Below, piece after piece: positions 8,055 through 16,273 of a stretch of 26,501 nt of DNA (positions are counted from its first letter, which is position 1; every line of letters starts with the position of its first letter). The stretch is from JBDTDV01 sp039922875 (GTDB lineage Bacteria > Actinomycetota > Actinomycetes > Actinomycetales > Microbacteriaceae): positions 1 to 26,501 of the forward strand of contig JBDTDV010000007.1 of NCBI GenBank assembly GCA_039922875.1, in the 5' to 3' direction. The translations under genes and the position numbers were made by a program. Under the pieces are notes generated by a model. It searched no databases, was not told where the DNA came from, and saw only the letters and a program-made list of their open reading frames with translations.

Positions 8055-9314
8055 GTGAAGAAGTTCACCAACGCACACATCTACCGGCAGCATGGAGAAG
8101 CCCGCGAGATTCTGGTTGAGGGTGGTGTGATCACGCGGATCGGCAGCGGCCTACCAGCGGCTGACGAGGAAGTCGACCTGGGCGGCCGTCTGGTGGTCCC
8201 GCCGTACGTCGATTCCCACCTGCACCTGGATTACGTGTACACGGCCCACAGTGAAGGCGCTGCGAACACGAGCGGCACGCTGTTTGAAGGAATCGCCCGC
8301 TGGCACGATGTCAAGAAGACCCAGACGCCGGCGGATGCCAGAGAACGTGCGTTGAGGGGCATCCAGGAAGAGGTTTCCAAAGGCGTCCAGTTCATCCGCA
8401 CTCACATCGACGTTGATGACCCGAAGCTGACCGGACTGAAGGCGATGTTGGAGCTCCGGGAGGAGCTGAAGGACAACGTGACCATTCAGATCGTCGCTTT
8501 CCCTCAGGAGGGCATGTACGCCTACCAAGGCGGCGACGAGATGATCGAGGAGGCGCTGAAGATGGGCGCGGACTGCGTCGGCGGCATCCCGCACTTCGAG
8601 TGGGCACGTGAGATCGGCGAGAAGTCAGTTCACCGTACCGTCGAGCTGGCCGAAAAGTACGACAAGCTCATCGATGTGCACTGCGACGAAACCGACGACG
8701 TGATGAGCAGACATGTCGAGCTGCTCAACGCCTTGGTGATGAGCGAGAACATCGGCACCCGCACGACGGCGAGCCACACGTGCTCCTTCGGTTCGGCGGA
8801 TGACGCGTGGGCCTTCCGCATGATGGGGCTGTTCAAGCAATCGGGGATGAACTTCATCGCCAATCCCACCGAGAACGCCTACCTTCAGGGCCGCCAGGAC
8901 ACCTATCCCAAACGCCGCGGGCTGACCCGGGTGAAGGAGATGTGGGCCAGCGGCATCAATGTCTGTTTCGGCCAGGACTCGATCAACGACCCGTGGTACC
9001 CAATAGGCAACGGCAACATGATGAACATCCTCGACAACGGCATCCACCTGGCCCAGACCATGTCGTTCGACGAGTTGGACAGGTGCCTGGATCTGATCAC
9101 TTACAACGGCGCCAAGACCCTGAATGTCCGGGATCAGTACGGCATCGAAGAGGGCAAGCCGGCGAACTTTCTGGTGCTGGATGCCGAGACACCGTTCGAG
9201 GCCGTTCGCCAACGCGCCGACGTGCTGGCGTCGATTCGCAATGGCGAATACCTGTTCAAGCGTCCCGAGCCCAGCTACGACGTCGAGGTCGACCTCTTCA
9301 GAAAGACCAAGTAG
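8055..9314 (+). CDS. CodA-like cyclic amidine/cytosine deaminase with Ser at position 314
   Basis: Amidohydrolase-superfamily enzyme, 419 residues from GTG 8055. Counted from the in-frame ATG at 8040, positions match E. coli cytosine deaminase closely: His60 and His62 (DSHLHLD), Gln156 (AFPQEG), His214 and Glu217 (DVHCDE), His246 (ASHTC) and Asp313. All metal and catalytic ligands are therefore present. The E. coli motif FGHDD at 311-314 reads FGQDS here, so Asp314, which shapes pyrimidine specificity, is a natural serine. The family hydrolyses cytosine, isoguanine, creatinine or related cyclic amidines in the cytosol. The preceding MFS gene suggests uptake of the substrate. The stop abuts the stop of the convergent hydrolase gene with no gap. 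Deaminase class is firm; the substrate is open. Confidence 0.88.
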   Translation: MKKFTNAHIYRQHGEAREILVEGGVITRIGSGLPAADEEVDLGGRLVVPPYVDSHLHLDYVYTAHSEGAANTSGTLFEGIARWHDVKKTQTPADARERALRGIQEEVSKGVQFIRTHIDVDDPKLTGLKAMLELREELKDNVTIQIVAFPQEGMYAYQGGDEMIEEALKMGADCVGGIPHFEWAREIGEKSVHRTVELAEKYDKLIDVHCDETDDVMSRHVELLNALVMSENIGTRTTASHTCSFGSADDAWAFRMMGLFKQSGMNFIANPTENAYLQGRQDTYPKRRGLTRVKEMWASGINVCFGQDSINDPWYPIGNGNMMNILDNGIHLAQTMSFDELDRCLDLITYNGAKTLNVRDQYGIEEGKPANFLVLDAETPFEAVRQRADVLASIRNGEYLFKRPEPSYDVEVDLFRKTK

Positions 9315-10037
9315 TCATCTCAGGTGTCGGATGAAGAACCTGGTCGCGTCGTCGCTAGCGAACTGTGGTACGCCGGTGTGGCCGCCCAGGTTGGCTTGCA
9401 GGGTCTTCTCTTGGGATCCGAAGGCGTCGAACAGGTCAAGTGCCAGCTGTCGGTCATTTCCTTTGTCGTCCCACTGCAGCAGTACGTGTAGCGGAATCGT
9501 GATCCGGCGGGCCTCCTCGAACATGGCGCGGGGCACGAAGCTTCCGGCAAAGAAACCGGCCGCCGCGATGCGCGGTTCCACCAGCGCCAACCGGATACCG
9601 ATGGCCATCACCCCGCCCGAGTACCCGACCGCGCCGCCGATCGTCGGCAGCGCGAGAAGTGCGTCCAGCAGGCCTTGCCACTCCGGGACGGCCTTCTGAA
9701 CCAGAGGGAGAATCAACCGGTCGACGATCTCCTCAACCGGCTCGCCCGCCGACAGGGCGTGACGCAGATCGGCGCGTGCCTGCTCGGCGGCCGCCAATGG
9801 GCTCCGATCACCGGCCCCTGGCAGCTCGATGGTGGCCGTGGCGAAGCCGTTCGCTGCGGATTGCCGCGCTCGCCCCACCAGCCTGGGGTACATCGTGCGC
9901 AGACCCCCGGGATGGCCCATCAGGATCAGCGGCGCTGGCGAGGAGGAAGGCGTCCACAGGATGCCGGGGATATCGCCGATGGTGAATTCTCGTTCAAGGA
10001 CGACGTCGTCGAGGCTCTTTTCAGAGGTGAAGTGCAT
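9315..10037 (-). CDS. Alpha/beta hydrolase, dienelactone-hydrolase-like
   Basis: 240-residue alpha/beta hydrolase. The oxyanion region is near MGHPGG (residues 40-45), the nucleophile elbow is GYSGG with Ser140, the acid is probably Asp190 or Asp191 (QWDDKGND) and the base His220 (GGHTGVP). A full catalytic triad is therefore plausible. No signal peptide is visible, so it should be cytosolic. AAAGG lies eight bases before the ATG. Its end touches the deaminase gene tail to tail, and 119 bp separate its start from the stop of the ctaG-like gene on the same strand. Esterase or lactonase activity is the family expectation; the substrate is unknown. Confidence 0.82.
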   Translation of the reverse strand: MHFTSEKSLDDVVLEREFTIGDIPGILWTPSSSPAPLILMGHPGGLRTMYPRLVGRARQSAANGFATATIELPGAGDRSPLAAAEQARADLRHALSAGEPVEEIVDRLILPLVQKAVPEWQGLLDALLALPTIGGAVGYSGGVMAIGIRLALVEPRIAAAGFFAGSFVPRAMFEEARRITIPLHVLLQWDDKGNDRQLALDLFDAFGSQEKTLQANLGGHTGVPQFASDDATRFFIRHLR

Positions 10038-10156
10038 GGTCGTGCCTTTCGGGCCTTCTCCTCTCGCACAGCCTCCGCAGAGAATAACAGTGATCCGGGT
10101 ATCGGACCCAGAAAATCTCGCACTCCCAACCCTCGCGCTCGACCTACGCCGCTCAG

Positions 10157-11029
10157 CTAGTCGTGGCGGGATCGCAGGTGCTCGCGGGTAAGGGCTGCCA
10201 TCTCTTCGTCGCTCAGGTCGTCCAGCCCTTGGGCCTCGCGCCGGTCGGTTTTCGACCAGCGGATGAAGAGCAAGATCAGCACCGGCACATCGCTAACTTC
10301 CACGATGAACCAGAGCAGGTCTCCGGAGAGCTGCTGGTCGCGCAGTGGGCTCGGAAACCATGCGGGCATAGCCTGCACGACGGCGGGGGCGTGGTCGAGG
10401 ATCGAGTTGCTCAGGCGGAGGAAGATCGCCGGGATCGCATCCGCCACAAGCTCTACCAGGGCGAGCATGAACTCGGCGGTGATGAAGAGGCTCGTGCGTT
10501 GCGTGGTGTTCTCGATGATGGGTAGCACCATGAGCAGTCCGATCACCGGAACCACCACGGTGATCAGCGCCTCCGCGAGGGCACTGCCGCGCAGGGTTCC
10601 GGCGAGCGGCGTGAGGAAGATGGTGAAGGCGGCGATCGCAAGCAGTGGTCCGAAAATGGCATTGCCCAGCATCCGAGCCGGCCAGGAGGAGAGCACTGCG
10701 TCAATGACACGCAGCGACATGCCGCTGAGCACCTGCTTGGCCAGGGTAATCGGCTTTCCAAGGCTGATCAGGCCCGGGACGACAAACAGAAGCAGTGCGA
10801 TGCGAGTCGTGAATGCCCAGCGCAGCTCGCTGGACTCCACGGTGAGGAAACCGAAGGCGACGACGGCGTACGATCCAAGCCCGAGCAGGTAGAACCCGAG
10901 CGTTGGTAGTACCGGCCATTGGATCGAGCGTTTTCGCAGCAACAGAATGCCGTACCCGTAGGCGACCGCGGCGACGAGGATGACGGCCAACGCCCCCGGG
11001 TCAATTCCCCAGGTGGTGAGGACAATCAA
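10157..11029 (-). CDS. CtaG-like cytochrome c oxidase assembly membrane protein, variant
   Basis: About 290 residues with seven or so predicted membrane helices, resembling the caa3_CtaG family needed for caa3 oxidase assembly in Bacillus subtilis. The segment VVPGLISLGKPITL (about residues 83-96) and the late RDQQLSGDLLWF match family blocks. In canonical members the first block is preceded by paired histidines (H-x3-H); here that region reads FTTRIALLLF and has none. The cytoplasmic tail ends in a charged stretch (KTDRREAQGLDDLSDEEM). The start is uncertain: TTG 11029 has no close ribosome binding site; GGAG lies 17 bases upstream. Oxidase or copper-related assembly is inferred from the family; loss of the histidines makes a copper role doubtful. 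Confidence 0.7.
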   Translation of the reverse strand: MIVLTTWGIDPGALAVILVAAVAYGYGILLLRKRSIQWPVLPTLGFYLLGLGSYAVVAFGFLTVESSELRWAFTTRIALLLFVVPGLISLGKPITLAKQVLSGMSLRVIDAVLSSWPARMLGNAIFGPLLAIAAFTIFLTPLAGTLRGSALAEALITVVVPVIGLLMVLPIIENTTQRTSLFITAEFMLALVELVADAIPAIFLRLSNSILDHAPAVVQAMPAWFPSPLRDQQLSGDLLWFIVEVSDVPVLILLFIRWSKTDRREAQGLDDLSDEEMAALTREHLRSRHD

Positions 11030-11161
11030 AATGGATGGCGTAATCGCTCCCCACGGTTAGACTGCCTGCTTCGCAGATATTGCGACGTGTATCCAAGGGT
11101 ACGCGACGGTGCCGCAGCCGGAAACGGAGGCAGCAGCTCGTCCAGAGACAAAGGACTCCGG

Positions 11162-11173
11162 ACGATATATCGT
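11162..11173. promoter_or_regulatory. Perfect 12-bp palindrome upstream of padR, candidate operator
   Basis: ACGATATATCGT is a perfect palindrome 49 bases before the padR start codon in the 193-bp gap between the divergent ctaG-like and padR genes. PadR regulators commonly bind AT-centred palindromes near their own promoters. The TATATC inside it could also act as a -10 element. The palindrome is seen directly; the function is inference. Confidence 0.5.
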
Positions 11174-11222
11174 GGATTGTCGACGAGATTTGGTAGCGCT
11201 TCAGGAGACCTGAGAGGTTGTC

Positions 11223-11792
11223 ATGAGCAGTTCACACACCGGTGGAGGCTTCGCAGCTCACGGTTTCGGGAGTTGTCGTCCCGGGGCCGGCCAGCATCTG
11301 ACGGACACCATCGACCAATTGCGCTCGATGTTCGAGCAGCGCGTGCGGCCCCGGATGGGCAAGGGCGATGTGCGCGCCGCGATTCTCGCGCTGCTGGCGG
11401 AGAACCCGTTGCACGGGTATCAGATAATCGCGGAGATTGGGCAGCGAAGCGGCGGCGCGTGGCGGCCGAGTCCGAGTTCGGTGTACCCGACGCTGCAACT
11501 CCTCAACGATGAAGGCTTGATCAGTTCGGAGGCCGCCGATGGCCGAAAGACCTACTCGCTCACCGAGGCCGGGCAGACCGAGGTAGCTGCCTCAGCCGGT
11601 CACCCCGCCCCGTGGGAGGCAGCCAGCGGGCCCGATCTCCTCGGCATGGGTGCGCTACCCAAATCGGCAGTTGCGCTGGCGCACGCCGCCTCGCAGGTCA
11701 AGCGCACAGGCACCGCCGAACAAGTGGAACAGGCGGTGACGGTGCTCGACGAGGCCCGTCGCAAGCTCTACGCGATCCTAGCCCAGGACTGA
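11223..11792 (+). CDS. PadR-family transcriptional regulator
   Basis: 189-residue regulator. The winged-helix domain occupies about residues 50-115: GDVRAAILALLAENPLHGYQ, then the recognition part RPSPSSVYPTLQLLNDEGLI and the wing DGRKTYSLTEAG. The 45-residue N-terminal tail is Gly/Ser/His-rich and atypical. The C-terminal helix (QVEQAVTVLDEARRKLYAIL) is likely a dimerisation helix. ATG is preceded by GAGAGG at good spacing. The ABC1/UbiB kinase gene follows within 4 to 37 bp on the same strand, so it probably controls its own operon through the palindrome at 11162-11173. The effector is unknown. Confidence 0.9.
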   Translation: MSSSHTGGGFAAHGFGSCRPGAGQHLTDTIDQLRSMFEQRVRPRMGKGDVRAAILALLAENPLHGYQIIAEIGQRSGGAWRPSPSSVYPTLQLLNDEGLISSEAADGRKTYSLTEAGQTEVAASAGHPAPWEAASGPDLLGMGALPKSAVALAHAASQVKRTGTAEQVEQAVTVLDEARRKLYAILAQD

Positions 11793-11820
11793 CCGGATGC
11801 CGCAGGCACCTGGCCCGCGA

Positions 11821-11825
11821 GAGGG
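11821..11825 (+). promoter_or_regulatory. Ribosome binding site favouring the second ATG of the kinase gene
   Basis: GAGGG, part of GAGAGGG, lies four bases before ATG 11830. The alternative ATG 11797 has only AGGA at nine bases. The eleven extra residues of the longer form are Pro/Gly-rich. Confidence 0.5.
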
Positions 11826-11829
11826 TCCG

Positions 11830-13530
11830 ATGCCCGACTCCGCACACTCGCGCGCCCGCTACCGCCGCATTCTTCGGTTCGCGCTGCGCCACCTCGTGCA
11901 GACCTGGTGGTACGAGGTACTTCTGCCGCACGTCGGGCTCGCGCGCATCGCAGAACGCGGGCGTGCAATCCGGCTGACGCGTATTGCGCAGCGCTTCCAC
12001 GCGCTCGCCGTCGAGCTCGGCGGCCTGATGATCAAGGTCGGGCAGTTTCTGTCGTCCCGGCTCGATGTGCTGCCACCGGAGATCACCACGGAGCTGGCCG
12101 GTCTCCAAGACGAGGTGCCTCCGGCTTCGTTCCGCTCGGTTCGGGAACTCGCCGAGGCAGAATTGGGGGTGTCGCTAAGGCAGGCATACTCTTCGTTCGA
12201 CGAAGTCCCAGTCGCTGCCGCGTCCCTCGGCCAGGCGCACCGTGCCAGCCTCGCCGCGTCGGATGCTGCCGGCAGCGGCTTCGAGCAGGTCGTCGTTAAA
12301 GTGCAGCGGCCCGGGATTCAGACGATCGTGGATGTCGACCTTGGCGCGCTTCGCCGGGTGGCCGGATGGCTCAGCCATCTGCGAGTCGTTTCAGATCATG
12401 TCGACCCGCGTGGCCTGGTCAGGGAGTTTGCCAAGACCAGCCTGGAAGAGATCGACTACCTCCACGAGGCGGTGGGCGCCGAGCGGTTTCGCGAGATGTT
12501 CGCGGGTGATCCGCGGGTTGCCGTGCCAGAGGTCGTCTGGGAGCGCACGACCCGAAGCGTGCTCACGCTATCGGATGTCACGGCCATCAAGATCAACGAC
12601 CTAGACGGGTTGCGGGCGGCCGGGATCGATCCCTCCGAGGTGGCGGCCGTCTTCGCCGAGGTGATGTTCGAACAACTCTTCGGACACGGCTACTTCCACG
12701 CCGATCCGCACCCTGGCAACATCTTCGTGACGCCGGTCACCGGCACTGCGCGTGAGGAGGCCAAAGGCCCTGACTGGCGGCTCACCTTCGTCGACTTCGG
12801 CATGATGGGCGAAGTCACCGACGAGTTGCGCGACGGTCTGCGTCGGCTGCTTGTGGCGGTAGCGGGGCGGGATGGTCGCGGCCTGGTCGATAGCATCCAG
12901 GACGTCGGGATCCTGCTGCCCACCGCCAGCACTGCCGAACTGGAACGGGCGCTGGCCCAACTGTTCGACCGGTTCGGTGGCATGGGGTTTGCGCAACTGA
13001 GGAAGGTCGATCAGCGCGAGTTTCGCGAATTCGCACAGGAGTTCGGCATGGTGGTGCGCTCGCTCCCGTTCCAGTTGCCGGAGAGCTTCCTCCTGGTCGT
13101 TCGTTCGATGTCGTTGACCTCGGGGGTGTGCAGCTCGCTTGACCCCGAGTTCAACATCTGGGATGCGATAGAGCCATACGCCACGCGGCTGCTGCGTGAG
13201 GAAGGCGGCAACGCCGTCCGGGCGGTCGCGAGAGAGACGGTGTCGTTCGCGGGAACCGCCTTGCGGCTGCCGCAGAGGATCGACGCGGTCATCACCCGCA
13301 TCAACGACGGCACGGTCACGTTCTCGACCCCGGCGCTCGATCGCCGCCTCAGGCGCCTCGAACGGCTCGTGCGCAGAGCCGTGGGGGCGGTGCTGTTCGG
13401 TGGATTCTTGATCGGCGGCATCCTGTTGATTCCGGATGCCACCCCGCTCGGAATCGTGCTGATGTGCGTTTCCGCGCTGCCGTTGCTTTATGCCTTGTTC
13501 CCCGGCTCGGGCGGAGGACCACGGCGATAG
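11830..13530 (+). CDS. ABC1/UbiB-family atypical kinase
   Basis: 566 residues from ATG 11830 (577 from ATG 11797). Diagnostic motifs of the UbiB/ADCK atypical kinase family are present: KxGQ in MIKVGQFLSSR (about residue 69), the Ala-rich loop PVAAASLGQAHRA, the lysine strand VVVKVQRPG, EIDYLHEA, the catalytic loop HADPHPGNIF and the metal Asp in VDFGMMG. Two hydrophobic segments near the C-terminus (LFGGFLIGGILLIP and VLMCVSALPLLYALF) should anchor it in the membrane. The family has ATPase or kinase-like activity and supports isoprenoid-quinone or lipid metabolism; in actinobacteria the quinone would be menaquinone. It is probably cotranscribed with padR. The precise role in this organism is inference. 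Confidence 0.9.
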   Translation: MPDSAHSRARYRRILRFALRHLVQTWWYEVLLPHVGLARIAERGRAIRLTRIAQRFHALAVELGGLMIKVGQFLSSRLDVLPPEITTELAGLQDEVPPASFRSVRELAEAELGVSLRQAYSSFDEVPVAAASLGQAHRASLAASDAAGSGFEQVVVKVQRPGIQTIVDVDLGALRRVAGWLSHLRVVSDHVDPRGLVREFAKTSLEEIDYLHEAVGAERFREMFAGDPRVAVPEVVWERTTRSVLTLSDVTAIKINDLDGLRAAGIDPSEVAAVFAEVMFEQLFGHGYFHADPHPGNIFVTPVTGTAREEAKGPDWRLTFVDFGMMGEVTDELRDGLRRLLVAVAGRDGRGLVDSIQDVGILLPTASTAELERALAQLFDRFGGMGFAQLRKVDQREFREFAQEFGMVVRSLPFQLPESFLLVVRSMSLTSGVCSSLDPEFNIWDAIEPYATRLLREEGGNAVRAVARETVSFAGTALRLPQRIDAVITRINDGTVTFSTPALDRRLRRLERLVRRAVGAVLFGGFLIGGILLIPDATPLGIVLMCVSALPLLYALFPGSGGGPRR

Positions 13531-13729
13531 GGAGCGCAGCTGCTCGGGAGCCGCGGGACGGCCTGTCGGTTCAGCCAGCGGATGCCGCTGATCGCATCGC
13601 CACCGGTATGGACCCTTCGTCCGATTCCCTCGCGGGCCGAATACTATGCCGCAACACGTCACCGACGTGTGAAGCCACTTGCAGGCGCCACCACCGCTGT
13701 AGCAGGGGTCCGTAATTCGACGGCAGGAA
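13531..13729. other. Non-coding stretch after the kinase gene
   Basis: I see no gene, RNA or clear terminator in these 199 bases. Short open frames on both strands do not resemble any family I recognise. Because a decayed gene follows directly, this may be further decayed coding DNA. Confidence 0.4.
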
Positions 13730-13917
13730 GTGAGTCTGTCCCTGGCTTGATGGCTGCACCGTCGGACCGGACGGCGACTTCGACTGGATGTACCGGGCCA
13801 GGGTCTACCAGTGCTGGTTGGCGGTGGCATTCCGTTCTTTCCGCAGGGCGAGCGTCGCGTGGATGAATCGATGCACTGGACGTGTCGGGATCGGTTCTCG
13901 TCACATCGCGCACAATG
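13730..13917 (+). pseudogene. Decayed RibD-C / dihydrofolate-reductase-like gene
   Basis: Two recognisable ends of a DHFR-like (RibD C-terminal domain) protein survive. GTG AGT CTG TCC CTG (13730-13744) reads VSLSL, then after four extra bases (13745-13748) the frame continues as DGCTVGPDGDFDWMYR from 13749. This matches the family N-terminus (SLDG...GPDGDFDW). About ten bases later, in another frame, 13802-13864 reads GLPVLVGGGIPFFPQGERRVD, split here as GLPVLVGGG and IPFFPQGERRVD, which is the family's C-terminal part. The hundred or so residues expected between are missing. Internal deletion plus frameshift makes function impossible. It lies between the kinase and DUF1684 genes. Confidence 0.72.
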
Positions 13918-13922
13918 ACCAC

Positions 13923-14705
13923 CTAGTGGCGGTACACCGGCAGCCGTTCGCCGGCCGTAACCGCGACATCGAGCCGGTTGCCTGCCGACGGCAGCGGGCA
14001 CACGTAGTAGTCGCTGAACGAGCACGGGGGAAGAAACGCCCGGTTGAAGTCGATCGTCGTCACGCCGGCACGATCGGGCAGGGGAATGCGCAGAAAACGG
14101 AACCGGTAGGTCTGGCTGCCGTTCGTGGCATCGCCGAAGACGATCGCCAGCGTGCCATCCCCAGGTGTCGCCGTCAGCCGGCGGGTCCGACCGTCGAGGG
14201 TGAACTCAAGGGTCCCCGCAGTCTGCTGCCGGGCATGGTACCCGTCGAACAGCTCGACCATGAGGGATTCCTCGCGCGAGGTGAACTGCGCCGTTACCGC
14301 CCAAGCAGGATCGGGTTCGTACGCGTCGATCGACCGCAGCGAGGTGCGCCGACTCGCGTCGGGGTCGCTGCGACGAAAAGCCGGTACCCCGTCACGCACG
14401 TAGATGTGCAACAGGGCATCTCCCGTGTGTACCGTGTCGCCCATCCGCAGAACAATCGTGTCGCCCACCGGCGAACCGGATGCGTCGATGTAGCCCGATC
14501 CGGAAAGTCCGGTTCCGATGACCGACTCGCCGTCAGCGCGCCAGAGCCCGGCAACATTGTCGACGCGCTGCTTCTGCGGGCCGAGCCACACCGTGTTGGC
14601 CAGCGAGGCGATACCGTGCGGCGCGGAGACCTCGCTCCACCGCGCCTCCCGCCAGCGGTGCCAGTCCTGAACGAAGAATGTCGTCTTCTCCCGCAATTGC
14701 GTCAT
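13923..14705 (-). CDS. DUF1684 family protein
   Basis: 260-residue protein of the DUF1684 family (PF07920), mainly beta-structured and of unknown function. The C-terminal signature is clear: TTIDFNRAFLPPCSFSDYYV then CPLPSAGNRLDVAVTAGER, which matches family members closely. The N-terminal WHRWREARWSEVSAPHG is also typical. GTG 14726 is in frame but ATG 14705 is preferred, because AAGGCGG lies seven bases before it. No signal peptide or membrane helix is seen. It is divergent from the acyl-adenylating enzyme with only 47 bp between the starts, so shared control of the two is plausible. Confidence 0.85.
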   Translation of the reverse strand: MTQLREKTTFFVQDWHRWREARWSEVSAPHGIASLANTVWLGPQKQRVDNVAGLWRADGESVIGTGLSGSGYIDASGSPVGDTIVLRMGDTVHTGDALLHIYVRDGVPAFRRSDPDASRRTSLRSIDAYEPDPAWAVTAQFTSREESLMVELFDGYHARQQTAGTLEFTLDGRTRRLTATPGDGTLAIVFGDATNGSQTYRFRFLRIPLPDRAGVTTIDFNRAFLPPCSFSDYYVCPLPSAGNRLDVAVTAGERLPVYRH

Positions 14706-14740
14706 ACTGCCGCCTTTCTCCTCCACAGGCTAGCCGGAAC

Positions 14741-14746
14741 TACACT
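14741..14746 (+). promoter_or_regulatory. Candidate -10 box of the ligase-ketosynthase pair, leaderless
   Basis: TACACT lies seven bases before the A of ATG 14753, so transcription would begin at the start codon. No good Shine-Dalgarno precedes the ATG, which fits a leaderless mRNA. I do not see a convincing -35 box. Confidence 0.4.
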
Positions 14747-14752
14747 TTGACC

Positions 14753-16273
14753 ATGCCCTTCACCCGCACCATTCTCGAGGTTGCGGAGGCCGATCCGCAG
14801 CGCCTCGCGCTCGCCGGCGACGGATGCCGCTTCACGTATGCACAGCTCCGTAACGCTTGCACATTCATCCGCAGCGGTGTCGAGGAGCTGCTGGGTGGGC
14901 CGGATGCGGTGTATTGCGGTCGTGCGAGCGTGGAGACCGCGGGCGTGCCGATTATTGCCGTCTCCCTCTCTCGGGCCATCGACGTGGCTCGTTTCATCTG
15001 TGGCGTCACCGGCTTCCGGGCGATCATCGCGGTGCTGGACCCGCTTTGGCCGCAGTCCCATCGTCTCGAGACGATCCGCCGGGTCGACCCCGCGCTGGTG
15101 ATCACCGACGATGCGGCATTCGAGAGCGCCCTCGGAGCGCTTTCCGAGTGGAGCGGGAAGGCGGTCTCGCTCGCCGAGTTCGATGCGCTCGCGGCATCCG
15201 CCCCGCCATCGGCCGGCCCGGAGATTCGTCCGCGTGACGAGCCATTCCTGCTGCTGTTCACCTCCGGGACCACCGACCTGCCCAAGGGATTCCTGCGCAG
15301 CCGCGGCAGCTGGGACTACAACGTCCGCATCAGCCGCGCATACCTGGGAGCCGAGCCAGGCAGGTCCACCATCGCACCGGGGCCGGTGTCGTACAGCCTC
15401 ACCTTGTACGCTCTGGTCGAGGTGATGGCGACCGGCGGCTCGCTCTACCTTCAGTCCGGGTTCGATGCCATCGCGGCGGCGCGGACGATCGACGCGGAAC
15501 ACGTCGAGCGTTTCGTCGGCGTGCCATCGATGCTGCTCGGCCTCGTGGGGGCGGCTGAGCATGCCCAGCTGACCCTCGGCTCGCTCCGTGAGGTGATCAC
15601 CGGCGGTGCGAACCAGAGCGATAGCATCCGTTCCACCTTCGAGGCTGCTGTGCCCGGTGCCCACCTGCGCAGCTACTACGGCGCCTCCGAGATCGGCTTC
15701 ATCGGCTACAGCGACGTCGGTGACGGCACGCGGCTCACTACGTTCGACGGCGTCGAGGTCAGCGTGCGGGATGACACCGGCGGGATTGTGTCGGACGGCG
15801 AGATCGGCACCCTGCACATCCGGGTCGCCTCCGCCGTCGAACGCTATCTCGCGGCGACAAGTACCCAGAGAATCACGGGAGAGGATGGCTGGGCCAGTGT
15901 GAACGATCTGGCATCCGTCGCCGATGGCCTGATCACTCTCGCCGGTCGCGCGGGTGATATCGCCGTGTCGGGCGGGCACAAGGTGTCGCTTCCGCAGGTG
16001 GAGCGGGCTCTGGCCTCGGTGGCCGGATGTGAGTTGTGCTGTGCGGTGGCGTTGCCAGACGCCGTGCTCGGCTCCCTCATCGCGGTCGTCATCGAGGGGG
16101 TCAAGATACCGCCCAAGCACACCATTCAGGAGGCGTTGCGTTCCGTGCTCGCACCACAATTCGTACCGCACCGCTACTATCGTGTCGCCGAACTGCCTCG
16201 CACCGCCGGCGGGAAGATCCGGCGGGTGGCCGTGGCGGAGCTTATCGAGCATGGCGGTGCGCAGCGATTGTGA
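14753..16273 (+). CDS. Class I adenylate-forming acyl/aryl-CoA ligase-like enzyme
   Basis: 506-residue AMP-binding enzyme. Core motifs: A3 P-loop FTSGTTDLPKG (residues 169-179), A5 YYGASEIGF (308-316), A7 with Asp retained in WASVNDLA (380-387), A8 hinge GRAGDIAVSGGHKVS (398-412), and the catalytic A10 lysine in PRTAGGKIRR (Lys488). All residues for adenylation and thioester formation appear present. YGASEIGF resembles the YGASELSF of YhfT/VraA-type acyl-CoA synthetases. ATG 14753 gives a normal N-terminus; an upstream extension from 14678 is not family-like. The stop overlaps the start of the ketosynthase gene by four bases, so the products are coupled. It probably activates a carboxylic acid as acyl-AMP and loads it on CoA or a carrier. 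Confidence 0.85.
   Translation: MPFTRTILEVAEADPQRLALAGDGCRFTYAQLRNACTFIRSGVEELLGGPDAVYCGRASVETAGVPIIAVSLSRAIDVARFICGVTGFRAIIAVLDPLWPQSHRLETIRRVDPALVITDDAAFESALGALSEWSGKAVSLAEFDALAASAPPSAGPEIRPRDEPFLLLFTSGTTDLPKGFLRSRGSWDYNVRISRAYLGAEPGRSTIAPGPVSYSLTLYALVEVMATGGSLYLQSGFDAIAAARTIDAEHVERFVGVPSMLLGLVGAAEHAQLTLGSLREVITGGANQSDSIRSTFEAAVPGAHLRSYYGASEIGFIGYSDVGDGTRLTTFDGVEVSVRDDTGGIVSDGEIGTLHIRVASAVERYLAATSTQRITGEDGWASVNDLASVADGLITLAGRAGDIAVSGGHKVSLPQVERALASVAGCELCCAVALPDAVLGSLIAVVIEGVKIPPKHTIQEALRSVLAPQFVPHRYYRVAELPRTAGGKIRRVAVAELIEHGGAQRL

Noticed and set aside
12601..14025. Long minus-strand open frame (474 codons) over the kinase gene and pseudogene
   Set aside because: Low-complexity Arg/Gln-rich composition and no domain; it runs opposite the kinase HADPHPGN region.
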